Source: Pseudomonas paraglycinae
GTDB taxonomy: Bacteria; Pseudomonadota; Gammaproteobacteria; Pseudomonadales; Pseudomonadaceae
Direction: 5' to 3'
Assembly: GCF_021601625.1 (NCBI RefSeq)
Contig: NZ_BQHR01000022.1
Location: forward strand, 29,242 to 93,241
DNA: 64,000 nucleotides
In this document: positions 27,134-37,463 of the stretch, piece by piece
How the letters are laid out: each line of letters opens with the position of its first letter
Position numbering within the stretch: the first letter of the stretch is position 1
Program-made: the position numbers and the translations under genes
The notes under the pieces: model-generated
The model's input: only the letters and a program-made list of their open reading frames with translations
Database searches by the model: none
Told to the model about the DNA's origin: nothing

Positions 27134-28999
27134 ATGGCCCTACTGCAGATCGCCGAACCCGGCCAAAGTCCTCAACCGCACCAGCGTCGTCTGGCTGTGG
27201 GGATCGACTTGGGTACTACCAATTCGCTGGTCGCTGCGTTGCGCAGTGGTCTTTCCGAACCGCTGGCCGATGCCGAAGGGCGGGTCATCCTGCCTTCCGC
27301 CGTGCGTTATCACGCCGATCGCGTCGAAGTCGGCGAGTCGGCCAAGCTGGCCGCATCCTCCGATCCCCTGAACACCGTGCTGTCGGTCAAGCGCCTGATG
27401 GGGCGTGGTCTGTCCGACGTCAAGCAATTGGGCGATCAACTGCCGTACCGCTTTCTCGGTGGCGAATCGCACATGCCGTTCATCGACACCGTGCAGGGCC
27501 CGAAAAGCCCGGTCGAAGTTTCCGCCGATATCCTGAAAGTATTGCGTCAGCGCGCTGAAGCCACCCTTGGCGGTGAGCTGGTGGGCGCGGTGATCACCGT
27601 TCCGGCGTATTTCGACGATGCTCAGCGCCAGGCTACCAAGGACGCGGCGAAACTCGCCGGTCTGAACGTGTTGCGTCTGCTCAACGAGCCGACCGCTGCG
27701 GCGGTGGCATACGGTCTGGATCAACATGCCGAAGGCCTGGTCGCGATTTATGACCTGGGCGGCGGCACATTCGATATTTCGATTCTGCGCCTGACTGGCG
27801 GTGTCTTCGAAGTGCTGGCCACTGGCGGCGACAGTGCGCTGGGTGGCGATGATTTCGATCATGCGATTGCCGGCTGGATCATCGAGAGCGCCGGTTTGTC
27901 CGCCGACCTCGATCCGGGCGCACAACGCAGCCTGCTTCAAACCGCCTGCGCCGCCAAAGAAGCCCTGACGGACTCTGACAGTGTTGAAGTTGCCTACGGT
28001 GACTGGAAAGCGCAACTGACCCGCGAAGCCTTCGATGCGCTGATTGAGCCAATGGTCGCCCGCAGCCTGAAAGCCTGCCGCCGCGCCGTCCGCGATTCCG
28101 GCGTCGAGCTGGAAGACGTGCACGCCGTGGTCATGGTCGGTGGTTCGACCCGCGTTCCGCGTGTTCGTGAAGCCGTCGCCGAAGCCTTCGGTCGTCAGCC
28201 GCTGACCGAAATCGACCCGGATCAAGTGGTGGCCATCGGTGCCGCGATCCAGGCCGATACGCTGGCTGGCAACAAGCGCGATGGCGGCGAACTGTTGCTG
28301 CTCGACGTGATTCCGCTGTCCCTGGGGCTGGAAACCATGGGCGGCCTGATGGAGAAGGTGATTCCGCGTAACACCACCATCCCCGTCGCTCGCGCCCAGG
28401 ACTTCACCACTTATAAAGATGGCCAGTCGGCCATGGCGATCCACGTATTGCAGGGCGAGCGTGAGCTGATCAGCGATTGCCGCTCCCTGGCTCGCTTCGA
28501 ATTGCGCGGCATCCCGGCGATGGTGGCCGGTGCGGCGAAAATTCGCGTGACCTTCCAGGTCGATGCCGACGGCTTGCTCAGCGTCTCTGCCCGTGAACTG
28601 GGTTCGGGCGTCGAGGCAAGCATTCAGGTCAAGCCGTCCTATGGCCTGACCGACGGCGAAATCGCCAAGATGCTGAAAGATTCGTTCCAGCACGCCAATG
28701 ACGACAAGGTCGCCCGCGTTCTTCGCGAGCAGCAAGTCGATGCTCAGCGCCTGATCGAAGCGGTGCAGGGCGCTCTTGAGGCGGATGGCGAGCGTTTGCT
28801 CGACGCCGAAGAGCGCATGGTCATCGATCTGCAGGTGCAGGAACTGACCGAACTGATGAAAGGCACCGATGGCTACGCCATCGAGCAGCAGACCAAGCGT
28901 CTGTCGCAAGTGACCGATGCTTTTGCAGCCCGTCGTATGGATCAGACGGTGAAAGCCGCTCTGTCGGGGCGCAATCTGAATGAAATCGAGGATATCTGA
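27134..28999 (+). CDS. hscA: Hsp70-class chaperone HscA
   Basis: A 621-residue specialised Hsp70 that releases the cluster from IscU. ATP-binding motifs [15 protein letters not shown] and [14 protein letters not shown], then the substrate-binding domain. Its stop overlaps the fdx ATG. Normal length for HscA, somewhat shorter than DnaK. Confidence 0.97.
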   Translation: MALLQIAEPGQSPQPHQRRLAVGIDLGTTNSLVAALRSGLSEPLADAEGRVILPSAVRYHADRVEVGESAKLAASSDPLNTVLSVKRLMGRGLSDVKQLGDQLPYRFLGGESHMPFIDTVQGPKSPVEVSADILKVLRQRAEATLGGELVGAVITVPAYFDDAQRQATKDAAKLAGLNVLRLLNEPTAAAVAYGLDQHAEGLVAIYDLGGGTFDISILRLTGGVFEVLATGGDSALGGDDFDHAIAGWIIESAGLSADLDPGAQRSLLQTACAAKEALTDSDSVEVAYGDWKAQLTREAFDALIEPMVARSLKACRRAVRDSGVELEDVHAVVMVGGSTRVPRVREAVAEAFGRQPLTEIDPDQVVAIGAAIQADTLAGNKRDGGELLLLDVIPLSLGLETMGGLMEKVIPRNTTIPVARAQDFTTYKDGQSAMAIHVLQGERELISDCRSLARFELRGIPAMVAGAAKIRVTFQVDADGLLSVSARELGSGVEASIQVKPSYGLTDGEIAKMLKDSFQHANDDKVARVLREQQVDAQRLIEAVQGALEADGERLLDAEERMVIDLQVQELTELMKGTDGYAIEQQTKRLSQVTDAFAARRMDQTVKAALSGRNLNEIEDI

Positions 29000-29340
29000 T
29001 GCCGCAGGTCATTTTTCTGCCCCACGAGAAGTTCTGCCCTGAAGGCATGGTCGTTGACGCTGCGCCTGGCACGTCGATCCTCGAACTGGCTCACGAACAC
29101 CACATCGAGATGGAAAGCGCCTGCGGCGGCGTCTGCGCCTGCACCACTTGTCACTGCATCATCCGCGAGGGTTTTGACTCGCTGGAAGAAGCTGACGAGT
29201 TGGAGGAAGATTTCCTTGATCGTGCCTGGGGTCTGGAAGCCCAGTCGCGCCTGGCTTGTCAGGCGATCGTCGGTGAAGAAGACATCACCGTAGAAATTCC
29301 GAAATATTCGCTTAACCATGCGGCCGAAGCGCCGCACTGA
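28999..29340 (+). CDS. fdx: [2Fe-2S] ferredoxin of the isc operon
   Basis: A 113-residue adrenodoxin-type ferredoxin that gives electrons for cluster assembly. Cluster Cys are in ESACGGVCACTTCHC and RLACQAI. ATG overlaps the hscA stop. Confidence 0.97.
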   Translation: MPQVIFLPHEKFCPEGMVVDAAPGTSILELAHEHHIEMESACGGVCACTTCHCIIREGFDSLEEADELEEDFLDRAWGLEAQSRLACQAIVGEEDITVEIPKYSLNHAAEAPH

Positions 29341-29354
29341 CTGGTAAGACTGTC

Positions 29355-29555
29355 ATGAGCTACGGTTGGAATGATGTTCAACGTATTGCAGAAGAGCTGG
29401 CGGAAGCCAAGCCGGGTGTAGATCCGTTTTCTGTCAATTTCGTCGACCTGCAGCGATGGATCATGGAGCTGCCTGACTTCGACAACAACTCTGGCCGTGT
29501 CGGCGAGAAGGTGTTGGAAGCGGTTCAGCAGCTCTGGAATGATGAAATAGACTGA
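29355..29555 (+). CDS. iscX: Fe-S assembly protein IscX
   Basis: A 66-residue acidic protein (MSYGWNDVQRIAEELAEAKPG, then DFDNNSGRVGEKVLEAVQQLW). It binds IscS and iron and tunes the desulfurase. Last gene of the isc operon, followed by a hairpin at 29585-29606. Confidence 0.95.
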   Translation: MSYGWNDVQRIAEELAEAKPGVDPFSVNFVDLQRWIMELPDFDNNSGRVGEKVLEAVQQLWNDEID

Positions 29556-29568
29556 TCGTCCTCGCAGG

Positions 29569-29616
29569 TTAGGCAATACCCAAGAACCCGCGTATAATTC
29601 GCGGGTTTAATTTTTC
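29569..29616 (+). promoter_or_regulatory. isc terminator hairpin overlapping the ndk promoter
   Basis: AACCCGCG (29585-29592) and CGCGGGTT (29599-29606) form a stem followed by TAATTTTT, a likely end of the isc transcript. Its loop contains TATAAT (29593-29598), with TTAGGC 18 bases upstream, a candidate promoter for ndk. The double use of the sequence is visible; activity is inferred. Confidence 0.55.
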
Positions 29617-29643
29617 GCAAATTACCGTTTCTGGAGTTACACC

Positions 29644-30069
29644 ATGGCTGTTCAACGTACTTTCTCCATCATCAAGCCTGACGCCGTTGCTAAAAACGTG
29701 ATCGGCAAGATCACCACTCGCTTCGAAGACGCTGGCCTGCGCGTTGTAGCTTCGAAACTGAAGCAACTGTCCAAAGCCGAAGCCGAAGGCTTCTACGCTG
29801 AGCACAGCGCTCGTGGTTTCTTCGGCGACCTGGTTGCCTTCATGACTTCGGGTCCTGTTGTTGTTCAGGTTCTGGAAGGCGAAAACGCCATCGCTCGCAA
29901 CCGTGAGCTGATGGGCGCTACCAACCCTAAAGAAGCTGCTCCAGGCACCATCCGTGCTGACTTCGCTGAATCGATCGACGCCAACGCCGTTCACGGTTCG
30001 GACTCCGAAGCCGCTGCTGCTCGCGAAATCGCTTACTTCTTCGCAGCTACTGAAGTAACCACTCGCTAA
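29644..30069 (+). CDS. ndk: Nucleoside diphosphate kinase
   Basis: A 141-residue enzyme that transfers the terminal phosphate from ATP to other nucleoside diphosphates. Start [21 protein letters not shown], active His in [13 protein letters not shown]. Codon use is strongly biased, as in highly expressed genes. Followed after 28 bases by rlmN. Confidence 0.98.
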   Translation: MAVQRTFSIIKPDAVAKNVIGKITTRFEDAGLRVVASKLKQLSKAEAEGFYAEHSARGFFGDLVAFMTSGPVVVQVLEGENAIARNRELMGATNPKEAAPGTIRADFAESIDANAVHGSDSEAAAAREIAYFFAATEVTTR

Positions 30070-30097
30070 GCATTGGCTTAAGAGTGAAGGTGAATCC

Positions 30098-31246
30098 ATG
30101 ACGACATCGACTGTTAAAACCAACCTGCTGGGTCTGACCCAGCCGGAAATGGAAAAATTCTTCGACTCAATCGGGGAGAAGCGTTTCCGTGCCGGTCAGG
30201 TAATGAAATGGATTCACCACTTTGGCGTCGATGATTTCGACGCCATGACGAACGTCAGCAAGGCCTTGCGCGAAAAGCTCAAGGCTGTTGCTGAGGTCCG
30301 TGGTCCCGAAGTGGTCAGCGAGGACATTTCCAGCGACGGCACCCGCAAGTGGGTGGTGCGCGTGGCGTCCGGCAGCTGCGTCGAGACCGTTTACATTCCC
30401 CAAGGCAAACGCGGCACTCTGTGCGTTTCGTCCCAGGCAGGCTGTGCCCTGGATTGCAGTTTCTGCTCCACCGGCAAGCAAGGCTTCAACAGCAACCTCA
30501 CCGCCGCCGAAGTCATCGGCCAGGTGTGGATTGCCAACAAATCCTTCGGCAGTGTTCCGGCTACCATTGACCGCGCCATCACCAACGTGGTGATGATGGG
30601 GATGGGCGAACCGCTGCTGAACTTCGACAACGTCGTGGCCGCCATGCATCTGATGATGGATGACCTGGGCTACGGGATCTCCAAGCGCCGCGTGACCCTG
30701 TCCACGTCGGGTGTGGTGCCGATGATCGATGAGCTGGCCAAGCACATCGACGTATCCCTGGCGTTGTCCCTGCACGCACCGAATGACGCATTGCGTAACC
30801 AATTGGTGCCGATCAACAAGAAATATCCGCTTAAGATGCTGCTCGAGTCGTGCCAGCGCTACATGTCCGAACTGGGCGAGAAGCGCGTGCTGACCATCGA
30901 GTACACCTTGCTCAAGGACGTCAACGACAAGCTTGAACACGCCGTGGAAATGATCGAGCTGCTGAAGAACATTCCATGCAAGATCAACCTGATTCCGTTC
31001 AACCCGTTCCCGCATTCCGGGTACGAGCGGCCGAGCAACAACGCCATCCGCCGGTTCCAGGATCAGCTTCACCAGGCCGGTTTCAACGTCACCGTGCGCA
31101 CCACCCGTGGTGAAGACATCGACGCGGCTTGTGGTCAATTGGTAGGGCAGGTGCTGGATCGCACCCGTCGCAGCGAACGTTACATCGCCGTCCGCGAATT
31201 GAGCGCCGACAGCGATCTGGCACAGAACGCCGCGAACACTAACTAA
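30098..31246 (+). CDS. rlmN: Dual-specificity rRNA/tRNA methyltransferase RlmN
   Basis: A 382-residue radical-SAM enzyme that methylates C2 of A2503 in 23S rRNA and A37 in some tRNAs. The cluster motif CALDCSFC (CxxxCxxC) follows [14 protein letters not shown]; a C-terminal Cys acts as the second catalytic residue (DAACGQL region). Normal length and typical neighbour of pilW. Confidence 0.97.
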   Translation: MTTSTVKTNLLGLTQPEMEKFFDSIGEKRFRAGQVMKWIHHFGVDDFDAMTNVSKALREKLKAVAEVRGPEVVSEDISSDGTRKWVVRVASGSCVETVYIPQGKRGTLCVSSQAGCALDCSFCSTGKQGFNSNLTAAEVIGQVWIANKSFGSVPATIDRAITNVVMMGMGEPLLNFDNVVAAMHLMMDDLGYGISKRRVTLSTSGVVPMIDELAKHIDVSLALSLHAPNDALRNQLVPINKKYPLKMLLESCQRYMSELGEKRVLTIEYTLLKDVNDKLEHAVEMIELLKNIPCKINLIPFNPFPHSGYERPSNNAIRRFQDQLHQAGFNVTVRTTRGEDIDAACGQLVGQVLDRTRRSERYIAVRELSADSDLAQNAANTN

Positions 31247-31258
31247 GAGAGGATCTCT

Positions 31259-32017
31259 ATGTCCCTGCGCTTTGCGCTGCTGTTGCTGTTGGCCAGCCTG
31301 TGTGCTGGTTGTGTCCTGTCGGGTGATTACAACCCGATGAAGACCAGCAAGGGCCGTGACGAAGCGCGGGCTGCCTACGTGCAGCTGGGGCTGGGATACT
31401 TGCAGCAGGGCATGACCGAGCGGGCCAAGGTTCCACTGAAGAAGGCCCTGGAGCTGGACGGTTCGGATCCCGACGCCAATGCCGCGCTGGGGCTGGTGTT
31501 CCAGGCTGAAATGGAACCTGCGCTTGCTGACGAACACTTCCGCAAAGCCTTGTCCTCCCGTCCCGCCGATGCGCGCATCCTCAACAACTACGGCAGTTTT
31601 CTCTACGAAGAACAGCGTTACAAGGAAGCCTACGAGCGTTTTGAACAGGCGGCCGCCGATACCCTGTATCCTGAGCGTTCGCGGGTGTTCGAGAACCTCG
31701 GCATGACGGCGGCGAAGCTTGGGGAGCGTGATCTGGCGCAGCAGCAGCTGGAAAAAGCGCTGCGTTTGAACCGTCAGCAGCCACGGGCATTGCTGGAAAT
31801 GGCTGAGTTGTCATTCGAAGACAGGCATTATGTGCCCGCGCGTGACTATTACGACCGTTTCAGCCAGCTCTCCGAGCAAAATGCACGTAGTCTGTTGCTC
31901 GCCGTTCGGTTGGCAAAAGTATTTGAAGATCGCGACAAGGCCGCCAGTGCGGGCCTGCAATTAAAACGACTCTATCCCGGTACGCCGGAATATCAGCAAT
32001 ACCTGTCGGAGCAATGA
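31259..32017 (+). CDS. pilW: Type IV pilus pilotin, TPR lipoprotein PilW/PilF
   Basis: A 252-residue outer-membrane lipoprotein with signal peptide and lipobox (LLASLCAGC, Cys about 18), then TPR repeats over about 38-240. In P. aeruginosa PilF it carries the secretin PilQ to the outer membrane. The stop overlaps the rodZ start. Symbol varies (pilF in P. aeruginosa, pilW elsewhere). Confidence 0.92.
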   Translation: MSLRFALLLLLASLCAGCVLSGDYNPMKTSKGRDEARAAYVQLGLGYLQQGMTERAKVPLKKALELDGSDPDANAALGLVFQAEMEPALADEHFRKALSSRPADARILNNYGSFLYEEQRYKEAYERFEQAAADTLYPERSRVFENLGMTAAKLGERDLAQQQLEKALRLNRQQPRALLEMAELSFEDRHYVPARDYYDRFSQLSEQNARSLLLAVRLAKVFEDRDKAASAGLQLKRLYPGTPEYQQYLSEQ

Positions 32018-33075
32018 TGAAAGCGGCGCATCCCGAAGTTGTAGCAGCGAATCGCGTTAACCCCGGTGAGACCCTGCGCCAGGCCCGCGAAAGCAATGGC
32101 TGGTCGCTGGCCGAAGTGGCCCTCAAGCTCAACCTCACCGTGACTTCCCTGAGCAATCTTGAAGCCGGCGCATTCGACAAGTTGCCCGGGCATACCTTCG
32201 CTCGCGGTTACATTCGCGCCTACGCCAAATTGCTCGGCATGGATCAGACCGTTCTGGTCCAGCAATTCGACCAGTCTACCGGCACCGATTCCCAGGGCAG
32301 CAACGTCCACGCTCTGGGCCGTATCGAAGAGCCGGTACGGGTTTCCCACACCATTTTGCGTATCGTCAGCCTGTTGCTGCTGATTGCGGTCATCGGCGGT
32401 GGATTCGTCTGGTGGCAGGATCAGACTTCGCAGCGCACCAAGGACCTGATTGGCCTGGCACCGGAGCACGTCGAAGTCGAAGGCGCCGACGGCACCACCC
32501 AGATTCATCCGCTCGACGAGCCGGAAGACCAGGCCGTCGCGGAAGGCGAAGCCGAGGGGTCGACCGCTCTGGCACTGCCTCAATCGGAATCCACGGCTGA
32601 ATCGACCGGCGCCGAGACCGAGGCCACGGCTCCAGCCACCGCACCGGTTGCTCCGGCACCTGCTGCGCCAGCCGCTACTCCGGCTGCACCGGCTCATACG
32701 CCGGCGCCTGTGGTTGCTGCTCCAGCGAATCCGGCGCCAGCCGCTCCGGCCACGCCTGCACCGACCGTCACTGCCCCGGCAGCCCCGGCCGTCGCTGCAC
32801 CCGCGCCGACAGCGCCCGTTGCTCCGGCCGCAGGTCAAGGCCAGGTTCAAGTGCAGTTCATCGCCGATTGCTGGACTCAAGTGACCGATGGCAGCGGCAA
32901 AGTGCTGTACAGCGGCCTCAAGCGTAAGGGCGACAGCCTGTCTGTCGTTGGCAAGCCTCCGTTTGCCGTGCGTCTGGGCGTTGCCCGTGGCGCGCAGGTC
33001 AGCTACAACGGCCAGCCGGTCGATGTCGCTCCGTTCACCAGTGGCGAGACCGCTCGCCTGAAGTTGGGTCAATAA
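32014..33075 (+). CDS. rodZ: Cytoskeletal protein RodZ
   Basis: A 353-residue inner-membrane protein that links MreB to the wall machinery. N-terminal helix-turn-helix (GETLRQARESNGWSLAEVALKLNL), membrane segment at about 110-130 (ILRIVSLLLLIAVIGGGFVWW), a long Ala/Pro-rich periplasmic linker (about 200-275) and a C-terminal DUF4115 domain. The Pro/Ala linker is repetitive (APAAPA units) and likely variable between strains. Confidence 0.95.
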   Translation: MMKAAHPEVVAANRVNPGETLRQARESNGWSLAEVALKLNLTVTSLSNLEAGAFDKLPGHTFARGYIRAYAKLLGMDQTVLVQQFDQSTGTDSQGSNVHALGRIEEPVRVSHTILRIVSLLLLIAVIGGGFVWWQDQTSQRTKDLIGLAPEHVEVEGADGTTQIHPLDEPEDQAVAEGEAEGSTALALPQSESTAESTGAETEATAPATAPVAPAPAAPAATPAAPAHTPAPVVAAPANPAPAAPATPAPTVTAPAAPAVAAPAPTAPVAPAAGQGQVQVQFIADCWTQVTDGSGKVLYSGLKRKGDSLSVVGKPPFAVRLGVARGAQVSYNGQPVDVAPFTSGETARLKLGQ

Positions 33076-33078
33076 GTC

Positions 33079-34188
33079 ATGCACGGCGAATCTCCAATCA
33101 AACGTCGCGAATCGCGCAAGATCTGGGTCGGTAACGTGCCCGTGGGCGGCGATGCCCCTATCGCTGTGCAGAGCATGACCAACAGCGACACCAATGACGT
33201 CGCTGCCACCGTCGCACAGATCAACCGTCTGGAAGCTGCCGGCGTCGACATCGTCCGCGTGTCGGTACCGGACATGGACGCCGCCGAGGCGTTCGGCAAG
33301 ATCAAGCAACTGGTCAAGGTGCCGTTGGTTGCCGACATCCATTTCGACTACAAGATCGCTTTGCGCGTGGCCGAACTGGGTGTGGACTGCCTGCGCATCA
33401 ACCCGGGCAACATCGGTCGCGAAGACCGCGTGCGTGCGGTGGTCGATGCCGCCCGTGACCGCGGGATCCCGATCCGCATCGGCGTCAACGCTGGTTCCCT
33501 GGAAAAAGACCTGCAAAAGAAATACGGCGAGCCGACCCCGGCCGCGCTGGTCGAGTCCGCCCTGCGTCACGTCGAACACCTCGAACGCCTGAATTTCCAG
33601 GACTTCAAGGTCAGCGTGAAGGCTTCCGACGTGTTCATGGCCGTTGAAGCCTACCGTCTGCTGGCCAAGGAAATCGTCCAGCCGCTGCACCTGGGCATCA
33701 CCGAAGCCGGCGGATTGCGCTCCGGTACAGTGAAATCCGCCGTGGGCCTAGGTATGCTGCTCGCCGAGGGGATTGGCGATACTATCCGCATCTCGCTGGC
33801 GGCCGACCCGGTCGAGGAAGTGAAGGTCGGTTACGACATTCTCAAGTCTTTGCATCTGCGTTCCCGTGGCATCAACTTCATCGCCTGCCCGAGCTGCTCG
33901 CGGCAGAACTTCGATGTGGTCAAGACCATGAACGAGCTGGAAGGGCGCCTTGAAGACCTGCTGGTGCCGCTGGATGTCGCGGTGATCGGTTGCGTGGTCA
34001 ACGGCCCCGGCGAAGCCAAGGAAGCCCATATCGGCTTGACCGGCGGCACGCCAAACCTGATTTACATCGACGGCAAGCCGTCGCAGAAACTGACGAATGA
34101 CAATCTGGTGGACGAGCTGGAAAAGCTGATCCGCGAGAAAGCGGCCGAGAAGGTCGAAGCTGACGCAGCGGTTATCGCGCGCGGCTGA
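33079..34188 (+). CDS. ispG: 4-hydroxy-3-methylbut-2-en-1-yl diphosphate synthase
   Basis: A 369-residue [4Fe-4S] enzyme of the MEP isoprenoid pathway (also gcpE). It starts near [20 protein letters not shown]; cluster Cys lie in [10 protein letters not shown] and GCVVNGPGE. It needs clusters made by the isc system encoded upstream. 3 bases after rodZ. Confidence 0.98.
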   Translation: MHGESPIKRRESRKIWVGNVPVGGDAPIAVQSMTNSDTNDVAATVAQINRLEAAGVDIVRVSVPDMDAAEAFGKIKQLVKVPLVADIHFDYKIALRVAELGVDCLRINPGNIGREDRVRAVVDAARDRGIPIRIGVNAGSLEKDLQKKYGEPTPAALVESALRHVEHLERLNFQDFKVSVKASDVFMAVEAYRLLAKEIVQPLHLGITEAGGLRSGTVKSAVGLGMLLAEGIGDTIRISLAADPVEEVKVGYDILKSLHLRSRGINFIACPSCSRQNFDVVKTMNELEGRLEDLLVPLDVAVIGCVVNGPGEAKEAHIGLTGGTPNLIYIDGKPSQKLTNDNLVDELEKLIREKAAEKVEADAAVIARG

Positions 34189-34210
34189 TCGAACGAATTA
34201 AGGAAATTCT

Positions 34211-35500
34211 GTGAGCAAGTCTCTGCAAGCCATTCGTGGCATGAACGACATCCTGCCGGAACAGACGCCGGTATGGCGTTATTTCGAAGGCACCGTTTCG
34301 CGTCTGCTGGATAACTACGGTTACAAGCAGATCCGCATGCCGATCGTCGAGTTCACCGAGCTGTTCAAGCGCTCGATCGGTGAAGTGACCGACATCGTCG
34401 AAAAAGAGATGTACACCTTCGAAGACCGCAACGGCGACTCCCTGACCCTGCGTCCGGAAGGCACGGCTGCGTGCGTGCGTGCGGTGCTCGAGCACGGCAT
34501 CACCGGCGGTGGACAGGTGCAGAAGCTCTGGTACATCGGCCCGATGTTCCGTCACGAGCGTCCACAGAAAGGCCGTTATCGCCAGTTCCACCAGATCGGT
34601 CTGGAGGTGTTCAACCTCGACGGTCCGGACATCGACGCCGAACTGATCATCATTACCTGGCGCCTGTGGGGCGAGCTGGGCATTCGCGATGCGGTCAAGC
34701 TCGAACTCAACAGCCTCGGCACCAGCGAGTCCCGCGGCCGTTATCGTGAAGCGCTGGTCGAGTACCTCTCGGCGCACCACGACAAACTGGACGAAGACAG
34801 CCAGCGTCGCCTGAAAACCAACCCGCTGCGCGTGCTCGACACCAAAAATGCCGACACCCAGGCCGTGCTGGTCGATGCGCCGAAAATGGCGGATTACCTG
34901 GATGACGAATCCCGTGCCCACTTCGAAGGGCTGAAGGCCCGTCTGGATGCCGTCGGCATTCCTTACGTGCTCAACCCGAAGCTGGTGCGTGGTCTGGATT
35001 ACTACAGCAAAACCGTATTCGAATGGGTCACCGACAAGCTCGGCGCCCAGGGCACCGTCTGCGCGGGTGGGCGCTATGACGGTCTGGTCGAGCAGATGGG
35101 CGGCAAGCCGACCCCGGGCGTCGGTTTCGCCATGGGTATCGAGCGTCTGGTGCTGCTGCTGGAAACCCTGGAGCAGATCCCGGAAGAAATCTCCCGTCAG
35201 GTCGACGTCTATCTCTGCGCCTTCGGCGAAGAAGCAGAGCTGGCCGGTCTGGCCCTGGCCGAGCGTGTACGCGACCAACTGCCCAACCTGCGCCTGCAAG
35301 TCAATGCCGGCGCCGGCAGCTTCAAGAGCCAGTTCAAGAAAGCCGACAAGAGCGGTGCGTTGTACGCACTGATCCTCGGTGACGACGAAATGGCCCAGCA
35401 AGTGGTAGGTTTCAAACCCCTGCGTGGCCAGGGCGAACAACAAAGCATTGCCTGGGATGCGCTCGCTGCACACCTGGCCACCTGCGTCGTGCAGGGTTGA
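34211..35500 (+). CDS. hisS: Histidyl-tRNA synthetase
   Basis: A 429-residue class II synthetase. GTG start at 34211 after AAGGAAA. Motif 2 ([19 protein letters not shown]), histidine motifs [15 protein letters not shown] and [15 protein letters not shown], and the C-terminal anticodon domain are present. Same operon order as in most gammaproteobacteria. Confidence 0.98.
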   Translation: MSKSLQAIRGMNDILPEQTPVWRYFEGTVSRLLDNYGYKQIRMPIVEFTELFKRSIGEVTDIVEKEMYTFEDRNGDSLTLRPEGTAACVRAVLEHGITGGGQVQKLWYIGPMFRHERPQKGRYRQFHQIGLEVFNLDGPDIDAELIIITWRLWGELGIRDAVKLELNSLGTSESRGRYREALVEYLSAHHDKLDEDSQRRLKTNPLRVLDTKNADTQAVLVDAPKMADYLDDESRAHFEGLKARLDAVGIPYVLNPKLVRGLDYYSKTVFEWVTDKLGAQGTVCAGGRYDGLVEQMGGKPTPGVGFAMGIERLVLLLETLEQIPEEISRQVDVYLCAFGEEAELAGLALAERVRDQLPNLRLQVNAGAGSFKSQFKKADKSGALYALILGDDEMAQQVVGFKPLRGQGEQQSIAWDALAAHLATCVVQG

Positions 35501-35541
35501 AGCTGTCCAAACAGCCGATTTAGCGATTAAGGAGTATTGGG

Positions 35542-36183
35542 GTGTCGAGTACCGAAGACGAACAGTTGGCGGATTTGAAGGACTGGTGGACACGCAACGG
35601 CAAACCTCTGGTCACCGGCGGCCTGTTGGCGCTGGTCATCGTGTTCGGCTGGCAGGCTTATCACAAGTATCAGAGCAACCAGTCGCAAGGCGCCTCGGTG
35701 CTCTATCAGCAATTGCTGGAAACCACGCTGACCCCGGACGGCAAGCCTGATGCCGCGCGCGTCGCGGATCTGGCCGGCAAGCTCAACAGCGAATTCGGCG
35801 GTTCTGCCTACGCGCAGTACGGCAGCCTGTTCGTGGCCAAGGTAGCGGTCGACAGCGGCAAGCTGGACGACGCGGCGACCGAACTCAAGGCCATCGTTGC
35901 CAAACCGGCCAACCCGGCGCTGGGCGAAATCGCCCGTCAGCGTCTGGCACAGGTACTGGGCGCACAGAACAAGGCCGACGAAGCCCTGAAACTGCTCGAA
36001 GGCGATGCCGACAAGTCGTTCCTGGCCACTCGCGAAGAACTCAAGGGCGACCTGCTGGTACAGCTGGGCCGTACCGACGAAGCGAACGCGGCGTATCAAA
36101 AAGCCAAGGCGGCACTGTCGGATGAAGCGGCGGTCGGTGGCCTTCAAATCAAGCTGGACGACCTGGCCAAAGGGGATGCGTGA
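35542..36183 (+). CDS. yfgM: YfgM-like ancillary SecYEG translocon/periplasmic TPR protein
   Basis: A 213-residue inner-membrane protein. GTG start after AAGGAG. Short cytoplasmic N-terminus, membrane segment at about 24-42 (GGLLALVIVFGWQAY), then a periplasmic TPR-like domain (DUF2133/TPR_21). In E. coli YfgM sits at the translocon with PpiD and links to outer-membrane protein transport. Directly precedes bamB. Confidence 0.92.
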   Translation: MSSTEDEQLADLKDWWTRNGKPLVTGGLLALVIVFGWQAYHKYQSNQSQGASVLYQQLLETTLTPDGKPDAARVADLAGKLNSEFGGSAYAQYGSLFVAKVAVDSGKLDDAATELKAIVAKPANPALGEIARQRLAQVLGAQNKADEALKLLEGDADKSFLATREELKGDLLVQLGRTDEANAAYQKAKAALSDEAAVGGLQIKLDDLAKGDA

Positions 36184-36184
36184 C

Positions 36185-37327
36185 GTGATCCGTTGGAAGC
36201 ATGCAGCATTGCTGGCTCTGGCCATTCTGGCCGCGGGTTGCAGCAGCAACAGCAAAAAAGAACTGCCACCGGCCGAGCTGACCGACTTCAAAGAAGAAGT
36301 GGTCCTGCACAAGCAGTGGAGCCGCTCGATCGGTGACGGTCAGGGCGAAACGTACAACATGCTGGTACCGGCGATCGACGGTGACACCATCTACGCAGCC
36401 GACGTGACCGGTATCGTGATGGGCCTGGATCGCGGCAACGGCGACGTGAAATGGAAGAAAGACCTTGAACTGCCTGTGTCCGGCGCCGTTGGCGTGGGTT
36501 ACGGTCTGGTCATGGTCGGCACCCTGCGCGGTGAAGTCGTTGCCCTCGACGCCATCAACGGTGAAGAGAAGTGGCGCTCGCGCGTCAACAGCGAAGTCCT
36601 CGCGCCACCGGCCAACAACGGTGACGTGGTGGTGGTACAGACCCAGGACGATCGTCTGATCGGTCTGGACGCGTCCACCGGCAATCAGCGTTGGGTGTAT
36701 GACAGCACTCCGGCCGTACTGACCCTGCGCGGCACCAGCGCACCGATCGTCACCAACCGCCTCGCGGTGGCGGGCCTGTCGACCGGTAAAGTGGTCGCTC
36801 TCGACATTTCCAACGGCGTGCCGGTCTGGGAACAGCGGATCGCGATTCCACAAGGTCGTTCGGAACTGGAGCGCGTGGTCGACATCGACGGCGGTCTGCT
36901 GTTGTCCGGCGGTACCCTGTACGTCGCCAGCTATCAGGGTCGCGTTGCGGCACTGGATCTGGAAAGCGGCCGTCAGCTCTGGCAGCGCGACGCGTCGAGC
37001 TACGCCGGTGTTGCCCAGGGTTTCGGCAACGTCTACGTAAGCCTGTCGTCGGGCACCGTTGAAGGCGTCGACGAGCGTTCCACCACAGCACTGTGGAGCA
37101 ACGACTCGCTGGCCCGTCGTCAACTGTCGGCGCCGGAAGTGTTCTCCAGCTACGTTGCAGTCGGTGACCTGGAAGGTTACCTGCACCTGCTGAGTCAGGT
37201 GGACGGTCGTTTCGTCGGCCGCGAGCGCATCGACAGCGACGGCCTGCGTGCCCGTCCGCTGGTGGTGGGCGACACGATTTATGTGTATGGCAACAGCGGC
37301 AAACTGGAAGCCCTGACCATCAAGTAA
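36185..37327 (+). CDS. bamB: Outer-membrane assembly lipoprotein BamB
   Basis: A 380-residue lipoprotein of the BAM complex that inserts beta-barrel proteins. Signal peptide with lipobox LAAGCSSNSKKE (Cys about 19), then an eight-bladed beta-propeller of PQQ-like repeats (for example VALDAINGEEKWRSRV). GTG at 36185 is 9 bases after AGGGG; an ATG at 36176 is possible but too close to the same site. The frame is open upstream into yfgM but is not used. Confidence 0.94.
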   Translation: MIRWKHAALLALAILAAGCSSNSKKELPPAELTDFKEEVVLHKQWSRSIGDGQGETYNMLVPAIDGDTIYAADVTGIVMGLDRGNGDVKWKKDLELPVSGAVGVGYGLVMVGTLRGEVVALDAINGEEKWRSRVNSEVLAPPANNGDVVVVQTQDDRLIGLDASTGNQRWVYDSTPAVLTLRGTSAPIVTNRLAVAGLSTGKVVALDISNGVPVWEQRIAIPQGRSELERVVDIDGGLLLSGGTLYVASYQGRVAALDLESGRQLWQRDASSYAGVAQGFGNVYVSLSSGTVEGVDERSTTALWSNDSLARRQLSAPEVFSSYVAVGDLEGYLHLLSQVDGRFVGRERIDSDGLRARPLVVGDTIYVYGNSGKLEALTIK

Positions 37328-37407
37328 CAACTATGCTTGGGGTTAACTCCCCAGGCGGCCTTGCTTCTGCAGGGTTTGCAGCACCCACGGGTGTTGCCCC
37401 GAGCACC

Positions 37408-37436
37408 AGCCGCTGCCTCGCAGCGGCTTTTGTATT
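37408..37436 (+). terminator. Terminator after bamB
   Basis: AGCCGCTGC (37408-37416) and GCAGCGGCT (37420-37428) form a 9-bp stem with a 3-base loop, followed by TTTTGTATTTT. Confidence 0.75.
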
Positions 37437-37463
37437 TTCTGAAATAACGAAGTGGAGAGCCGC

